Source: Neotamlana sargassicola (lineage in GTDB: Bacteria > Bacteroidota > Bacteroidia > Flavobacteriales > Flavobacteriaceae). From it: a DNA stretch of 64,000 nucleotides. Location of the stretch: assembly GCF_020523965.1 (NCBI RefSeq), contig NZ_JAJAPX010000004.1, positions 310,001 through 374,000 on the forward strand. The letters run 5' to 3'. This document shows, one piece after another, positions 27,427 to 36,964 of the stretch. The position numbers were made by a program, and so were the translations under genes. The notes beneath the pieces are model-generated. The model saw only the letters and a list, made by a program, of their open reading frames with translations. It made no database searches and was not told the DNA's origin. Positions within the stretch are counted from its first letter, which is position 1, and each line of letters starts with the position of its first letter.

Positions 27427-30021
27427 TTAATTGGTAACGTTAAGTGTTACCGTTTCAAAATTATTTGATGCAGGACCAATACCTATTTCAAATTCGCCTG
27501 GTTCAACTACGTATTTATGTAGTTCGGTATCAAAGAATTGTAAATCTTCTGGTGTAATATTAAAAGTTACTGTTGCAGATTTCCCTGGTTTTAAAGTAAT
27601 ACGCTTTATACCTCGTAAACTTTTTAATGGTCGTTTAACCGAACTCTTTAAATCTTTAATATACAATTGTACAACTTCTTCCCCTTGCAAATCTCCTACA
27701 TTTTTCACCTTAACAGATACTTTTGTTGCCTCTGTAGTTTTAATTTGATCTTTATCTAATTTCAACTTTTCGTAATCGAATTTTGTATAACTTAAACCGA
27801 AACCAAAAGGATATAAAGCTTCTCCTTCGTAATACCTATAAGTTCTGCCTTTCATACTGTAATTTACAAATGGTGAAAGTTCTTTATGAGATGTATAAAA
27901 GGTTACAGGTAATCTTCCTGAAGGGTTATAATCTCCAAATAGCACGTCGGCAATTGCAGTACCACCAAGTTCACCCGGATACCAAGCTTCTACAATAGCA
28001 GGTAAATTTTCATTTTCCCAATTTACAGCCAAAGCACTACCATTAAGTAATACCAAAACAACTGGTGTTCCTGTTTCATGAAGCGCTTTTAATAATTCGG
28101 TTTGTACTTCTGGTAAATCGATGTTGGTTTTATCACCTCCATCAAAACCTTTTGAGTTTACTGGCATTTGCTCGCCTTCAACACCAGGAGAAATTCCACC
28201 AACAAAAACAACAACTTCTGATTTTTTTGCTAAATCGATCGCCTTTTCAAAGGAAGTCTTTTCTGGTGAAGCCCACATAAACTTTAGTTTAGCAGGATAA
28301 CCTTCATGGTAATATTTAATATCAACCATATAAGTTTTTCCTTTTTCAAGTTGAATTGACTCATCTATTACACGTCTTTTAGGTTTGTTCGTATTATCAA
28401 CAATTACTTTACCATCTATAGCTAGTGTATAACCTTTATGATGACTTTGTAATCCTAATTTGTAAGTTCCTGAAACATCTACTTTAATATTTCCTGTGTA
28501 TTCAATAGCAAATTTTGCTTCGTTTAGACCTTTTACAGGATTTAAATTCCAGTTTGAATTAACCACTTCTTCTATACGAGTTGCCACTGGAGCTCCTGTA
28601 AATTCGTGATTATTATAATATTTTGCTTGCAGCCCTTTTTTACCATTAAAACTTAAAAACTCTGCAGGAACTAAAGACATTGTAGGTTCTTTAGAAATTA
28701 ATTCTGTACCAGCTTCGTAATAAACCTTGGTGTTTTCTGAAACTTTACTTTTAATACCATCTAAAGGTGTGAAGTACTGCGAAGGAAAACCATTGTAGTT
28801 TCCTAAGAGTACTTCCAAATCGTTTGCATTAGGACCAACAACTGCGATAGATTTTAAATCCTTTTTTAATGGTAATGTTTGGTTTTCATTCTTTAATAAA
28901 ACAATGGATTTTTGAGCAGTTTCTAAAGCTAAAGCTCGGTGCTTTTCTGAACTTACTACATCCATTGGAATGCTTGCAAAAGGCACCTTTTCAACAGGAT
29001 CGAACATACCTAATTTAAAACGTGCTTTAAAAATTCGTTTTAAAGACACATCAATTTCATCTTCTGTAATTAAACCTGCTTTAACCGCGCTTTTTAAATA
29101 CTCGTAACGCGAACCACAATTTAAATCTGTTCCTGCTAAAACAGCTACTGCAGCCGCCTCTTCTTTAGAATCTACGTAATTGTGATAATCGTGAATATCT
29201 CTAATAGCATTACAATCTGAAACCACGAAACCATCAAAACCCCAATCTTTACGTAAAATATCGTCTAGTAATTGATGACTTGCACAACATGGTTTTCCCA
29301 TGTATCGGTTATAAGCTGCCATTACCGAATATGCTTTACCCTCTACTACTGTAGCTTCAAAAGCTGGTAAATAGGTATCGTACAAATCACGTTCTGTAGT
29401 TGTGGCATCAAAAAAATGACGTTCTGGCTCTGGACCACTATGTACTGCAAAATGCTTTGGAGTTGCTACTAACTTTAAGTATTTCTCATCGTCACCTTGT
29501 AAACCTTTTACAAAGCTTACTCCCATTCTTGAAGTTAAATAAGGATCTTCGCCATAAGTTTCTTGACCTCGTCCCCAACGCGGATCACGAAAAATATTAA
29601 CGTTAGGCGTCCAATAGGTTAACCCTTCGTAACGTTTGTATGATTTATTACGTTGTGCTTCATGGTGTTTAGCTCTTGCTTCATCTGAAATTACAACGGC
29701 GTCATTATAAATTAAATCAGCATCAAAAGTGGCGGCTAAACCTATAGCTTGAGGAAATACTGTGGCTTTACCAGCACGCGCTACACCGTGTAAACACTCG
29801 TTCCAGTATTCGTGCGCAAGAATATTTAATCTTGGAATTGCAGGCGCATCATTCATCATTTGCCCTACTTTTTCTTCAAGAGTCATTCTTGATACTAAAT
29901 CGTCTGCACGTTCATCAAAAGATAAAGATGTATTTAAATATGGTAGTATTTCTTGAGCCTTAGATGAACTAACTACAACTAAAGCTAATGCTATTAAAAT
30001 TTTTAATTTAATGTGTTTCAC
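27427..30021 (-). CDS. GH3 beta-glycosidase (xylosidase/glucosidase type) with PA14 domain
   Basis: An 864-residue secreted GH3 with signal peptide ending SSSKAQ at residue 23. The N-terminal layout RMTLEEKVGQMMNDAPAIPRL and ILAHEYWNECLHGVARAGKATVFPQ is that of the beta-xylosidase / beta-glucosidase branch. KHFAVHSGPEPERH is at 189-202 and the nucleophile is D269 in GFDGFVVSDCNAI. A PA14 domain is inserted in the second domain, starting near LQAKYYNNHEFTGAP, and a fibronectin-III-like domain closes the protein. It lies between GH30 (19 bp) and a sulfatase (12 bp). It differs clearly from the other GH3 at 14690, so the pair are diverged homologues. Beta-xylosidase activity would fit xylose-bearing N-glycans, but this is inference. 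Confidence 0.93.
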   Translation of the reverse strand: MKHIKLKILIALALVVVSSSKAQEILPYLNTSLSFDERADDLVSRMTLEEKVGQMMNDAPAIPRLNILAHEYWNECLHGVARAGKATVFPQAIGLAATFDADLIYNDAVVISDEARAKHHEAQRNKSYKRYEGLTYWTPNVNIFRDPRWGRGQETYGEDPYLTSRMGVSFVKGLQGDDEKYLKLVATPKHFAVHSGPEPERHFFDATTTERDLYDTYLPAFEATVVEGKAYSVMAAYNRYMGKPCCASHQLLDDILRKDWGFDGFVVSDCNAIRDIHDYHNYVDSKEEAAAVAVLAGTDLNCGSRYEYLKSAVKAGLITEDEIDVSLKRIFKARFKLGMFDPVEKVPFASIPMDVVSSEKHRALALETAQKSIVLLKNENQTLPLKKDLKSIAVVGPNANDLEVLLGNYNGFPSQYFTPLDGIKSKVSENTKVYYEAGTELISKEPTMSLVPAEFLSFNGKKGLQAKYYNNHEFTGAPVATRIEEVVNSNWNLNPVKGLNEAKFAIEYTGNIKVDVSGTYKLGLQSHHKGYTLAIDGKVIVDNTNKPKRRVIDESIQLEKGKTYMVDIKYYHEGYPAKLKFMWASPEKTSFEKAIDLAKKSEVVVFVGGISPGVEGEQMPVNSKGFDGGDKTNIDLPEVQTELLKALHETGTPVVLVLLNGSALAVNWENENLPAIVEAWYPGELGGTAIADVLFGDYNPSGRLPVTFYTSHKELSPFVNYSMKGRTYRYYEGEALYPFGFGLSYTKFDYEKLKLDKDQIKTTEATKVSVKVKNVGDLQGEEVVQLYIKDLKSSVKRPLKSLRGIKRITLKPGKSATVTFNITPEDLQFFDTELHKYVVEPGEFEIGIGPASNNFETVTLNVTN

Positions 30022-30040
30022 TTTTAAATTATTCTTAGAA

Positions 30041-31435
30041 TTATTTGTAATTTACTTCAACCACAGATATAGAATTTGCAGGGATATCTACAACTTGAGC
30101 ATGGTTATCTTTTAACCAAATGTCGAAAGTTTTTGTTTTATTTGATTGATTTTTAATGAACAGATAAATATTGTTATCATCTTTAAGTGTAATAGTATCA
30201 CCATACCAAGATGCCGATACTATTCGCTTCATTCCTGGTTTCATAAATCTTCCAAAAAGTGCCATGGTGGCATAATCTGGGTTGTACGTAACCGTTTTGT
30301 CTTTTCTGTTGATTTTGATTAAGCTGTTTTGTTTCCATCCCCATCCACTTGAAGAATCTTCATTTAAAATCATGTTCCAATAACAAAAGTTTGGTACCCC
30401 ATGATTTATAAACCCAGCAACTTCATTAAACCTTGAAAAGGCTTGATCTACACTATTTTTACCACCGTAACAATTACCTTCGGTATGTAAAAATTTAATA
30501 TCTGGGTAAACCGCTTGCATATTTTCCACTTGTCTGGCATTCATATATTGTACACCAATACCATCAACTGCTTCTCGCCATGTTGTATTTGATACAAATT
30601 CTAAACCATCCAATCGCTTTGCTGTACGGAAAGAACCCGCCCAAATTTCAGCTGGTGTATTATCTTTTTCAAACTGCGGACGCAAATAATTAATTACAAA
30701 CTCGCCCATTTGTTTTGGTGGCATGTGGCAAGACGGGTATTTTGTTGAAATATCTTGCTCGTTTTGAATGACAATTTTATTTACTACAATACCTTCTTTA
30801 GCATAAGCATCTACATATTTAGAAAAATATTTAGCGTAGGCTTTGTAAATTTTAGGATCGTCTTTTAAAACATTTTTCTCTGGAAATTCTTCACCTCTAT
30901 CCATTAACCCCGATTCTTTCATCCAACCTGGAGGACTCCAAGGTGATGCAAATAATTGCATATTAGGGTTATACTTATAAGCCATTTGAATAAAAGGAAT
31001 AACGCTTGTACGTTCTCTTTCTATAGAAAACTTTTTCATTTTAAAATCGTTTGCAACTTCGCTATAACTGTAAGCATCTATACCAAAATCACTAGCGCCA
31101 ATAGCGGTTCTGCACACTGTAAAATTTGCACCATTAACATCAAAAAGATTTTTCATAATCTCATTTTGCTGTGCTTCACTTAACGACATTAATGCTTCGC
31201 CCCCTATTTCGTTAAAAGCACCGCCAATTCCTGTTATGGTTTGAAAAGATATATCTGGATAAATTCTAACAGAAATACCTTTTCCTTCTGATTTTGCTTC
31301 TTGAGTTTTTATTGGGTTTGAAGCTATTTTTTCACCTTCAACAAGCTTCACATAATGTACTTTAGCACTGCTTTGTGCTTTTATTGAAAGTGTAATTGAT
31401 AGTATAATAGTTAATGTTAAAACTATCTTTTTCAT
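30041..31435 (-). CDS. GH30 glycosidase, secreted
   Basis: A 464-residue GH30 enzyme with a signal peptide ending SIKAQ at 21. TITGIGGAFNEIGGEAL opens the barrel, ASPWSPPGWMK is at 163-173, the acid/base is E226 in VIQNEQD, and the nucleophile is E319 in FLHTEGNCYGG. It shares layout with the GH30 at 13242-14678, including the Cys after the nucleophile loop, but the rest differs and this copy is not a lipoprotein. Possible activities are beta-glucosidase, beta-xylosidase or beta-fucosidase. It is next to GH3 and directly downstream of the GH29 fucosidase (7 bp). Confidence 0.93.
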   Translation of the reverse strand: MKKIVLTLTIILSITLSIKAQSSAKVHYVKLVEGEKIASNPIKTQEAKSEGKGISVRIYPDISFQTITGIGGAFNEIGGEALMSLSEAQQNEIMKNLFDVNGANFTVCRTAIGASDFGIDAYSYSEVANDFKMKKFSIERERTSVIPFIQMAYKYNPNMQLFASPWSPPGWMKESGLMDRGEEFPEKNVLKDDPKIYKAYAKYFSKYVDAYAKEGIVVNKIVIQNEQDISTKYPSCHMPPKQMGEFVINYLRPQFEKDNTPAEIWAGSFRTAKRLDGLEFVSNTTWREAVDGIGVQYMNARQVENMQAVYPDIKFLHTEGNCYGGKNSVDQAFSRFNEVAGFINHGVPNFCYWNMILNEDSSSGWGWKQNSLIKINRKDKTVTYNPDYATMALFGRFMKPGMKRIVSASWYGDTITLKDDNNIYLFIKNQSNKTKTFDIWLKDNHAQVVDIPANSISVVEVNYK

Positions 31436-31442
31436 TTATTCT

Positions 31443-33059
31443 TTACTTTTTAAATTTCGCTTTTAATACTACTGGATAACTATCTCCATTTACAGCAGGC
31501 ATATTTATAGTTAAACCTTTATTTGATTGTTTAAATGATACTTTTCTGCCATCGTATAATTGTGTTAATCCTTTAAGAGTTCCTGGACTAACTTCGCTTG
31601 ATTTCCCAAAAGAAGGAATTACAAATTCACCGCCTTTAGGATTCATAACGATTATGTAAAAATCGTCTGCTTTTGTTGTAAATCTCACTTCATCGTTAGC
31701 AAAAGCAGGCGTTGCTGTAGTACGTTGGTTAAAATGCTCGCCGTGTTTTTGGTTTGCGGTAGCATTTCTTAATTCCCCTTCAACAGTTTCAACCTCTTCT
31801 CCTCTTACACTTTTTCCGTCTCCAAAAACTTTCCAAGGACGTGTGCCGTAAATGGCTTCTCCATTAATTTTTAACCAATCGCCGACAATAACAACACTCT
31901 TTTTAATTTCGTGCGGAATCGTTCCATCAGGATTTAATTCCATACTCAAAAGTAAGTTTCCGTTTTTACTAACGGCTTCAATCAGCATTTCAAGAATGGT
32001 GCGTGCATTATGTGTTAAATGACGATCTTTTTTGTAAAACCAATCTGTAAACGTAATTTCTGACTGCCAAGGATATTCACGTAAAGTATTACTACCACCC
32101 GATTCTACTTCGTTTACAGTACCTTTTGCTTTACGCTTTAAAAGCATTACAGCATCAATTTTACCGTTTTCGCTTAAACTATTGTTATAAAGTTTACGTG
32201 TTACTTCTTTACCATATTCGCCGTAAGTAAAGTTAAATCCGTCGTTGTATAATAAATCTGGTTTGTATTTATCAACTAATTCTATGTGACGTTTTAGCCA
32301 GTTTTTCTTGATATCTTCAATAATTTCAGGTGTACGATCTTCTGGAGCTGGACCGTATAAATCTTTTGGATCTAAACCTTCCCACCATGTTCCTTTACCG
32401 TCTGCTTTGGTTAAGCGAGCGTCGTAAGGTACACCAGCGTATTTCCCATCTTTATCTGAACCAAAAGCAGGTTTCCACCAATTTAAAAAACGATCGTCGT
32501 GACTGGTAACACCAAATTTTAAACCTGCGTTACGAGTAGCAGTTTCAAACTCACCAATAATATCTTTTTTAGGACCAACATTTACTGAGTTCCATGGATG
32601 GTAAGACGAATCAAATAAATCGAAATGATCGTGATGGTTTGCTAATGCTACAATATATTTTGCCCCATTTTCTTTTGAAAAATTGATTAAAGCTTCTGCA
32701 TCAAAATTTTCTGCTTTCCAAGTATTTATTACATCTTTAAAACCAAACTCCGAAGGGTGCCCGTATGCCATTAAATGATACGGATACGCCATTTTACCAA
32801 AAGTTTGTCGACCAACATCTTGCATATACATATGGCGCGCATACCAACCACCACCTTGCTCTGGTGCAGCTTGTGGCCCCCAATGAAACCAAATGCCAAA
32901 CTTAGCATCTCTAAACCATTCTGGGCATTCGTACTGTTCGGCTAATTCGTCCCAGGTTAATGTTTTTTCTTGTGCAGTTAGTGGAATAGCTGTTATTATA
33001 ACAAGAAGTGTACAAAGGATTAAATTACTAAGTTTTGGCATTAATTTCATCTTGTTCAA
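31443..33059 (-). CDS. GH29 alpha-L-fucosidase
   Basis: A 538-residue secreted GH29 enzyme; the signal peptide ends PLTAQ at residue 30, with M4 and M7 as alternative starts. The barrel begins WFRDAKFGIWFHWGPQAAPE, has the substrate-binding run HHDHFDLFDS (142-151), and the nucleophile D273 in PDLLYNDGFNF. A C-terminal beta-sandwich follows from about 410. GH29 enzymes retain configuration and release alpha-L-fucose, usually 1,3/1,4/1,6-linked, complementing the alpha-1,2 preference of GH95. It is transcribed after a sulfatase (12 bp) and before GH30. Core fucose or antenna fucose of an N-glycan is possible. Confidence 0.95.
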   Translation of the reverse strand: MNKMKLMPKLSNLILCTLLVIITAIPLTAQEKTLTWDELAEQYECPEWFRDAKFGIWFHWGPQAAPEQGGGWYARHMYMQDVGRQTFGKMAYPYHLMAYGHPSEFGFKDVINTWKAENFDAEALINFSKENGAKYIVALANHHDHFDLFDSSYHPWNSVNVGPKKDIIGEFETATRNAGLKFGVTSHDDRFLNWWKPAFGSDKDGKYAGVPYDARLTKADGKGTWWEGLDPKDLYGPAPEDRTPEIIEDIKKNWLKRHIELVDKYKPDLLYNDGFNFTYGEYGKEVTRKLYNNSLSENGKIDAVMLLKRKAKGTVNEVESGGSNTLREYPWQSEITFTDWFYKKDRHLTHNARTILEMLIEAVSKNGNLLLSMELNPDGTIPHEIKKSVVIVGDWLKINGEAIYGTRPWKVFGDGKSVRGEEVETVEGELRNATANQKHGEHFNQRTTATPAFANDEVRFTTKADDFYIIVMNPKGGEFVIPSFGKSSEVSPGTLKGLTQLYDGRKVSFKQSNKGLTINMPAVNGDSYPVVLKAKFKK

Positions 33060-33071
33060 AGGGATATATTA

Positions 33072-34607
33072 TTACTTTTTTGTTTTAAAATTATAAGCTT
33101 CGTGATTATCGAAAAGACCAAATTCAGGTTTTGTTAAATCTGCAGGGTCACCTACTTCTTTTATTAACTTTTCAAGCTCTTGTTGTAAATCTTCTTTTAC
33201 ATCTTTATAATTTTCATCATCAATAAGATTTACTAACTCCCAAGGATCATTTTTAAGGTTGAATAATTGATAGGTGTAAACTTCCTTTTTAGCACTAACA
33301 ATTAATTTAAAATCACCTTTACGCACTGCTCTGTGCCCACCGCCATTATTAATATTTGGACGTGTTTTTTCACCTGGCCAAGAGTTATACGCATAAAACA
33401 TACTTTCTCTAACCGCTTCTTTTTCACCTGTAATTACAGGAGTTAAATCTTCAGTTTGAATAGATTCTGGAATATCTAAACCTGTTAAACCACAAAGCGT
33501 TGGGAATATATCGTGTAAATAAGCTAAAGCATTATTTTTTTGATTTTTCGGAATGTTTGGACCGCAAAACACCATAGGTACACTTACACTATGCTCATAA
33601 ACATTTTGCTTACCTAAAAGTCCATGTTGACCAAGCGCTAAACCATTATCTCCGGCTAAAACAACAATTGTGTTATCGGCTTTTCCTGAAGCTTCAAGCG
33701 CTTTTAAAATTCTACCAATTTGCGTATCGGTAGCCGTAATCATTGCATAATAATCTGAAATTTCTTTTTGAACTCTTTCTGGAGTTCTTGGAAATGGAGC
33801 TAACCTTTCGTCACGGATTTTTTCATCTGCCAATTCAAAAGGATGCTTAGGCATAAAATTTTCTGGCAGCGCAATATCTGCTGCAGGGTACATGTCGTGA
33901 TATTCTTGTGGTGCCGTTCTTGGATCGTGTGGAGCCGTAAACGCCACATACATCAAAAATGGTTTATCTTCTTTATAAGCATCAATAAAACCTACGGCAG
34001 CATCAGCAAATACTTCACTACTAAATTTCTCATCATTTTTATAAGGCTGAGACCAACCTGTTTCTGGAGAATAATCTTTTACTTTGGTACCAAAATGCCT
34101 TGTCATTCCTCCTAAAAATGCTGATTTTACATTGGTAAATCCGCGTTCTACCCACTGCTCACCGTTATGTTGTTTTCCTGTTGCAAAAGTGGTATAACCA
34201 TTGGCTTTAAAGTATTCAGGGAAGGTTAATTTATCGCTTTTACCTTGATCTTCTTTATTAAAAGCAAACTGCGCATAAACATTAGGCTCAATATTAAAAT
34301 AGTGACGCCCCGTCATTAACATCGCTCTACTTGGCGAACAAACAGCGGCAGTAGTTGCACCTAAAATATAAGAATTAGTGAACGCCGTACCATTTTTAAC
34401 GAGCTTATCCATATTTGGCGTTTGCACATTGTATTTATTCAATTCGTTAATGGTTCCGTTACGTTGATCATCAGTAAAAAGAAATAAAATATTTGGCATT
34501 TCTTTTTCTTCAGAAACTGCTTTTTCTTCTGCTTTTTCCTTACATGAATTAACACTTACAAAAAGTATTAAAACAAAAATTCTGATTAGGTTTTTAGTGT
34601 TGCTCAT
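33072..34607 (-). CDS. Sulfatase lipoprotein, family S1 (CSPSR)
   Basis: A 511-residue sulfatase with lipobox VNSC (C22) followed by KEKAEEKAVSEEKE, a strongly charged linker. D46-D47 are the metal aspartates, and C90-S-P-S-R94 is followed by AMLMTGRHYFNIEP. The second metal motif reads LAGDNGLALGQHGLLGKQNVYEHSVSVP, the layout of iduronate/choline-sulfatase-like S1 enzymes, with Gly preceding the Asp. The active-site surroundings therefore differ from all other sulfatases here. It sits 12 bp upstream of the GH29 gene and 35 bp after the DUF5703 gene. Sulfated fucose is a reasonable test substrate on context alone. Confidence 0.92.
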   Translation of the reverse strand: MSNTKNLIRIFVLILFVSVNSCKEKAEEKAVSEEKEMPNILFLFTDDQRNGTINELNKYNVQTPNMDKLVKNGTAFTNSYILGATTAAVCSPSRAMLMTGRHYFNIEPNVYAQFAFNKEDQGKSDKLTFPEYFKANGYTTFATGKQHNGEQWVERGFTNVKSAFLGGMTRHFGTKVKDYSPETGWSQPYKNDEKFSSEVFADAAVGFIDAYKEDKPFLMYVAFTAPHDPRTAPQEYHDMYPAADIALPENFMPKHPFELADEKIRDERLAPFPRTPERVQKEISDYYAMITATDTQIGRILKALEASGKADNTIVVLAGDNGLALGQHGLLGKQNVYEHSVSVPMVFCGPNIPKNQKNNALAYLHDIFPTLCGLTGLDIPESIQTEDLTPVITGEKEAVRESMFYAYNSWPGEKTRPNINNGGGHRAVRKGDFKLIVSAKKEVYTYQLFNLKNDPWELVNLIDDENYKDVKEDLQQELEKLIKEVGDPADLTKPEFGLFDNHEAYNFKTKK

Positions 34608-34642
34608 TTTATTGTGAACCTTATTTTAAAATTAATTCTTTC

Positions 34643-36943
34643 TTAATCTTCCCAAATTTCTGGCTTTGGAGCCTGCAGTTTTTGACCTATAACTACATTT
34701 TCTTTTCGCGTTGACGGCGTTACTTTTAAACGTTTAATTTCTCCGTTAACTATTTTACCTTCAACTATGGTATTTTGTTTTGCATATAACTTAAACTCAG
34801 CACTCCAATTTGAAGGAAACGCTGGTAAGAGTATAATTTTATCGTTTACATTTTGTAAAATCATGCGTTGTAAAGCTGTAGCCGCTACAGATGAGTGTTG
34901 TACATCTGGTGTGCCATCATGCGTAGACATAAAAAATCCTGGGTAACGCTGTTCTGGAACCGGACGGTGTAATGCCCAAACTACTTCTTTCTGTACAGAA
35001 TCGGTTAAACCAACCATAGCTGCCATAATGGCTTCTGGATGCCAACCACCACGAAGATAGCCTGGAGCCCATTTTGGGTTTTTACCGCCAACATCATCAA
35101 CCAACGTTGTACGGTTTTTGTAAGTATCTTGTGCCATTTTTAAATCGGGCAAACCAACACCGTACAAATGGTATGGGAATACTGAATATAATTCAGCAAC
35201 TTCTACATTGGCTTTATTTGATTTTATAACTTCGGCATTCGCTAAAATTTTTATACCATTTCTGTCTCTAGTAGGAATTTCTGGAACTCTAGCTAATAGT
35301 GCTTTCCAATAGGTTCTATCTTCTTCTGTTGTTAAGTGAGAAGGCAATTTTAATAATCTACCTAAAACCGAACGTAATCCTGCTACAAACGGCATTGGGT
35401 TATCCGCTTTTCTAAACGACTCTAAAACATGAACATCTGGAAAATATAGTTTACCATCTTTATGTGGCCAGTGCTTATCGAAAAACTTCACAATTTCTGA
35501 TGCAAACGGAATAAATTTTTCTTTAGCAAACGTTTCATCTAAAGTATAATCGTAACGTTCTGATAAATACCAAGCTACTTCTAATCCTGCATTCCAATGG
35601 GTTCTGTGCCATATAGATTGTTGTTGTCCTGGTTCTAAACCTTCACGATTTACACCATAAACACCTGGAGCAACAACCCCCCAAAGTGTAGTAGACTCGC
35701 GAATTACAGTACCTTCGTGACCAAAAACCGTATTGCTATGTTCCTTCATGGCATTAAAACCACGCATGTATAAATCGATAAATGTGTTGGCGTATTTAAA
35801 CTGTCCAGCAGCATTCATGGAATAAAACGGTAAGCGTACATTTTGATGCAACATTAAATTACCCCAAGAACGATGGTCTTTATCTTTAAAGTGCTTTATA
35901 CCGGTATGGTTGCGTTGTAAAACTTCGTTTAAATCTGGGGCAAACATAGAGCCATTCCAGATTATTGGAAACTCACCTTCGCCTGCCATAGCATTTAAAT
36001 ACATGGTATAAGCATACCCTGCGCTGGTTTGTTTGGCTTCTTTAAAACCAGTTAAATGAATATAACTACTCGCCCAAAAGTTTTGCCACCAAGTAACATG
36101 GTTTTTCCAATTGGATTTAATATTGATTTTTTCTGAAGCTTCAGCATTTAAATTTGTTAACCACTTTTCGGCAGATACTGTACGCTCGTTAAGTGTATAA
36201 ATTTTTAAATGATTGCACTTTCGTGATTTTGATACCAATGTAGTATCTGAAGTATTAATCATTTTATCTCCCACAATTTTAGCTCCAAAAGTTCGATTTT
36301 CTAAAACGTTATCTAAATCTTTAGGTTTTGGAATTTCAAGCGCTTTAATAGTCCAATCGAAGGCTTTTGTTGTGCTATTTCTATGATACCATGAAATGGC
36401 ATTTTTATTACCGCTTACAATAACATCTGGAGATTCGGTAACCCCTTCTGGAATACCTTTTAAATTGGTTTCGTTTATAACTTTAGCTTCTTTTCGCCAG
36501 TTGTGCAGTGTTATATTGAGTTTAAATTTTGATTCTGAATTATTCTCAACATGCATAATATTGTTATGCTTATCGATCCAGATTTTTGATTTAAACCCGT
36601 TATCGCCTTCTAAATAAATAGCACTTTCACTTAAAACAAGCTCTTGTTTAAAAGTGTTTTTAAACGGATTTGGAGAAACCTCTACTTCAACATCACCTAA
36701 TTTTAAAAGTCTGTGCGCTTCAGACCAAGCATCAATATGCCTTACAGAAATCCAAAGATGTCCGTTTTCTAAAACAGATACTAAAGCTCCTGTTGTGCCA
36801 TTGCCAAGTGGCATAGCATCTGAAGCTATTTCACTTTTTTCTGTCCATGAAACATTATACGCATCAACGGCTATATTTTGGCTGTAAAGCTTAACACTAA
36901 TTAAACAAAAGCAAATGTATATGGTTGATAATTTAAGTTTCAT
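34643..36943 (-). CDS. DUF5703 protein, putative GH95-like glycosidase
   Basis: A 766-residue secreted protein (signal peptide ending KLYSQ, residue 22). The N-terminal domain carries SDAMPLGNGTTGALVSV and HIDAWSEAHRLLKLGDVEVEVSPNPF, which I recognise as DUF5703. Its PLGNG motif resembles the start of GH95 and GH65 enzymes. The middle part looks alpha-helical and rich in Trp and His, as in an (alpha/alpha)6 barrel, and the end, with HSSVAATALQRMILQN and ILLPAFPSNW, resembles a GH95 C-terminus. I expect a glycosidase of GH95-related fold; no activity can be stated, and catalytic residues are not obvious. It is the third gene of the operon, between two sulfatases. Confidence 0.8.
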   Translation of the reverse strand: MKLKLSTIYICFCLISVKLYSQNIAVDAYNVSWTEKSEIASDAMPLGNGTTGALVSVLENGHLWISVRHIDAWSEAHRLLKLGDVEVEVSPNPFKNTFKQELVLSESAIYLEGDNGFKSKIWIDKHNNIMHVENNSESKFKLNITLHNWRKEAKVINETNLKGIPEGVTESPDVIVSGNKNAISWYHRNSTTKAFDWTIKALEIPKPKDLDNVLENRTFGAKIVGDKMINTSDTTLVSKSRKCNHLKIYTLNERTVSAEKWLTNLNAEASEKINIKSNWKNHVTWWQNFWASSYIHLTGFKEAKQTSAGYAYTMYLNAMAGEGEFPIIWNGSMFAPDLNEVLQRNHTGIKHFKDKDHRSWGNLMLHQNVRLPFYSMNAAGQFKYANTFIDLYMRGFNAMKEHSNTVFGHEGTVIRESTTLWGVVAPGVYGVNREGLEPGQQQSIWHRTHWNAGLEVAWYLSERYDYTLDETFAKEKFIPFASEIVKFFDKHWPHKDGKLYFPDVHVLESFRKADNPMPFVAGLRSVLGRLLKLPSHLTTEEDRTYWKALLARVPEIPTRDRNGIKILANAEVIKSNKANVEVAELYSVFPYHLYGVGLPDLKMAQDTYKNRTTLVDDVGGKNPKWAPGYLRGGWHPEAIMAAMVGLTDSVQKEVVWALHRPVPEQRYPGFFMSTHDGTPDVQHSSVAATALQRMILQNVNDKIILLPAFPSNWSAEFKLYAKQNTIVEGKIVNGEIKRLKVTPSTRKENVVIGQKLQAPKPEIWED

Positions 36944-36964
36944 AGGGAAATTTTTAGTTTGTTT

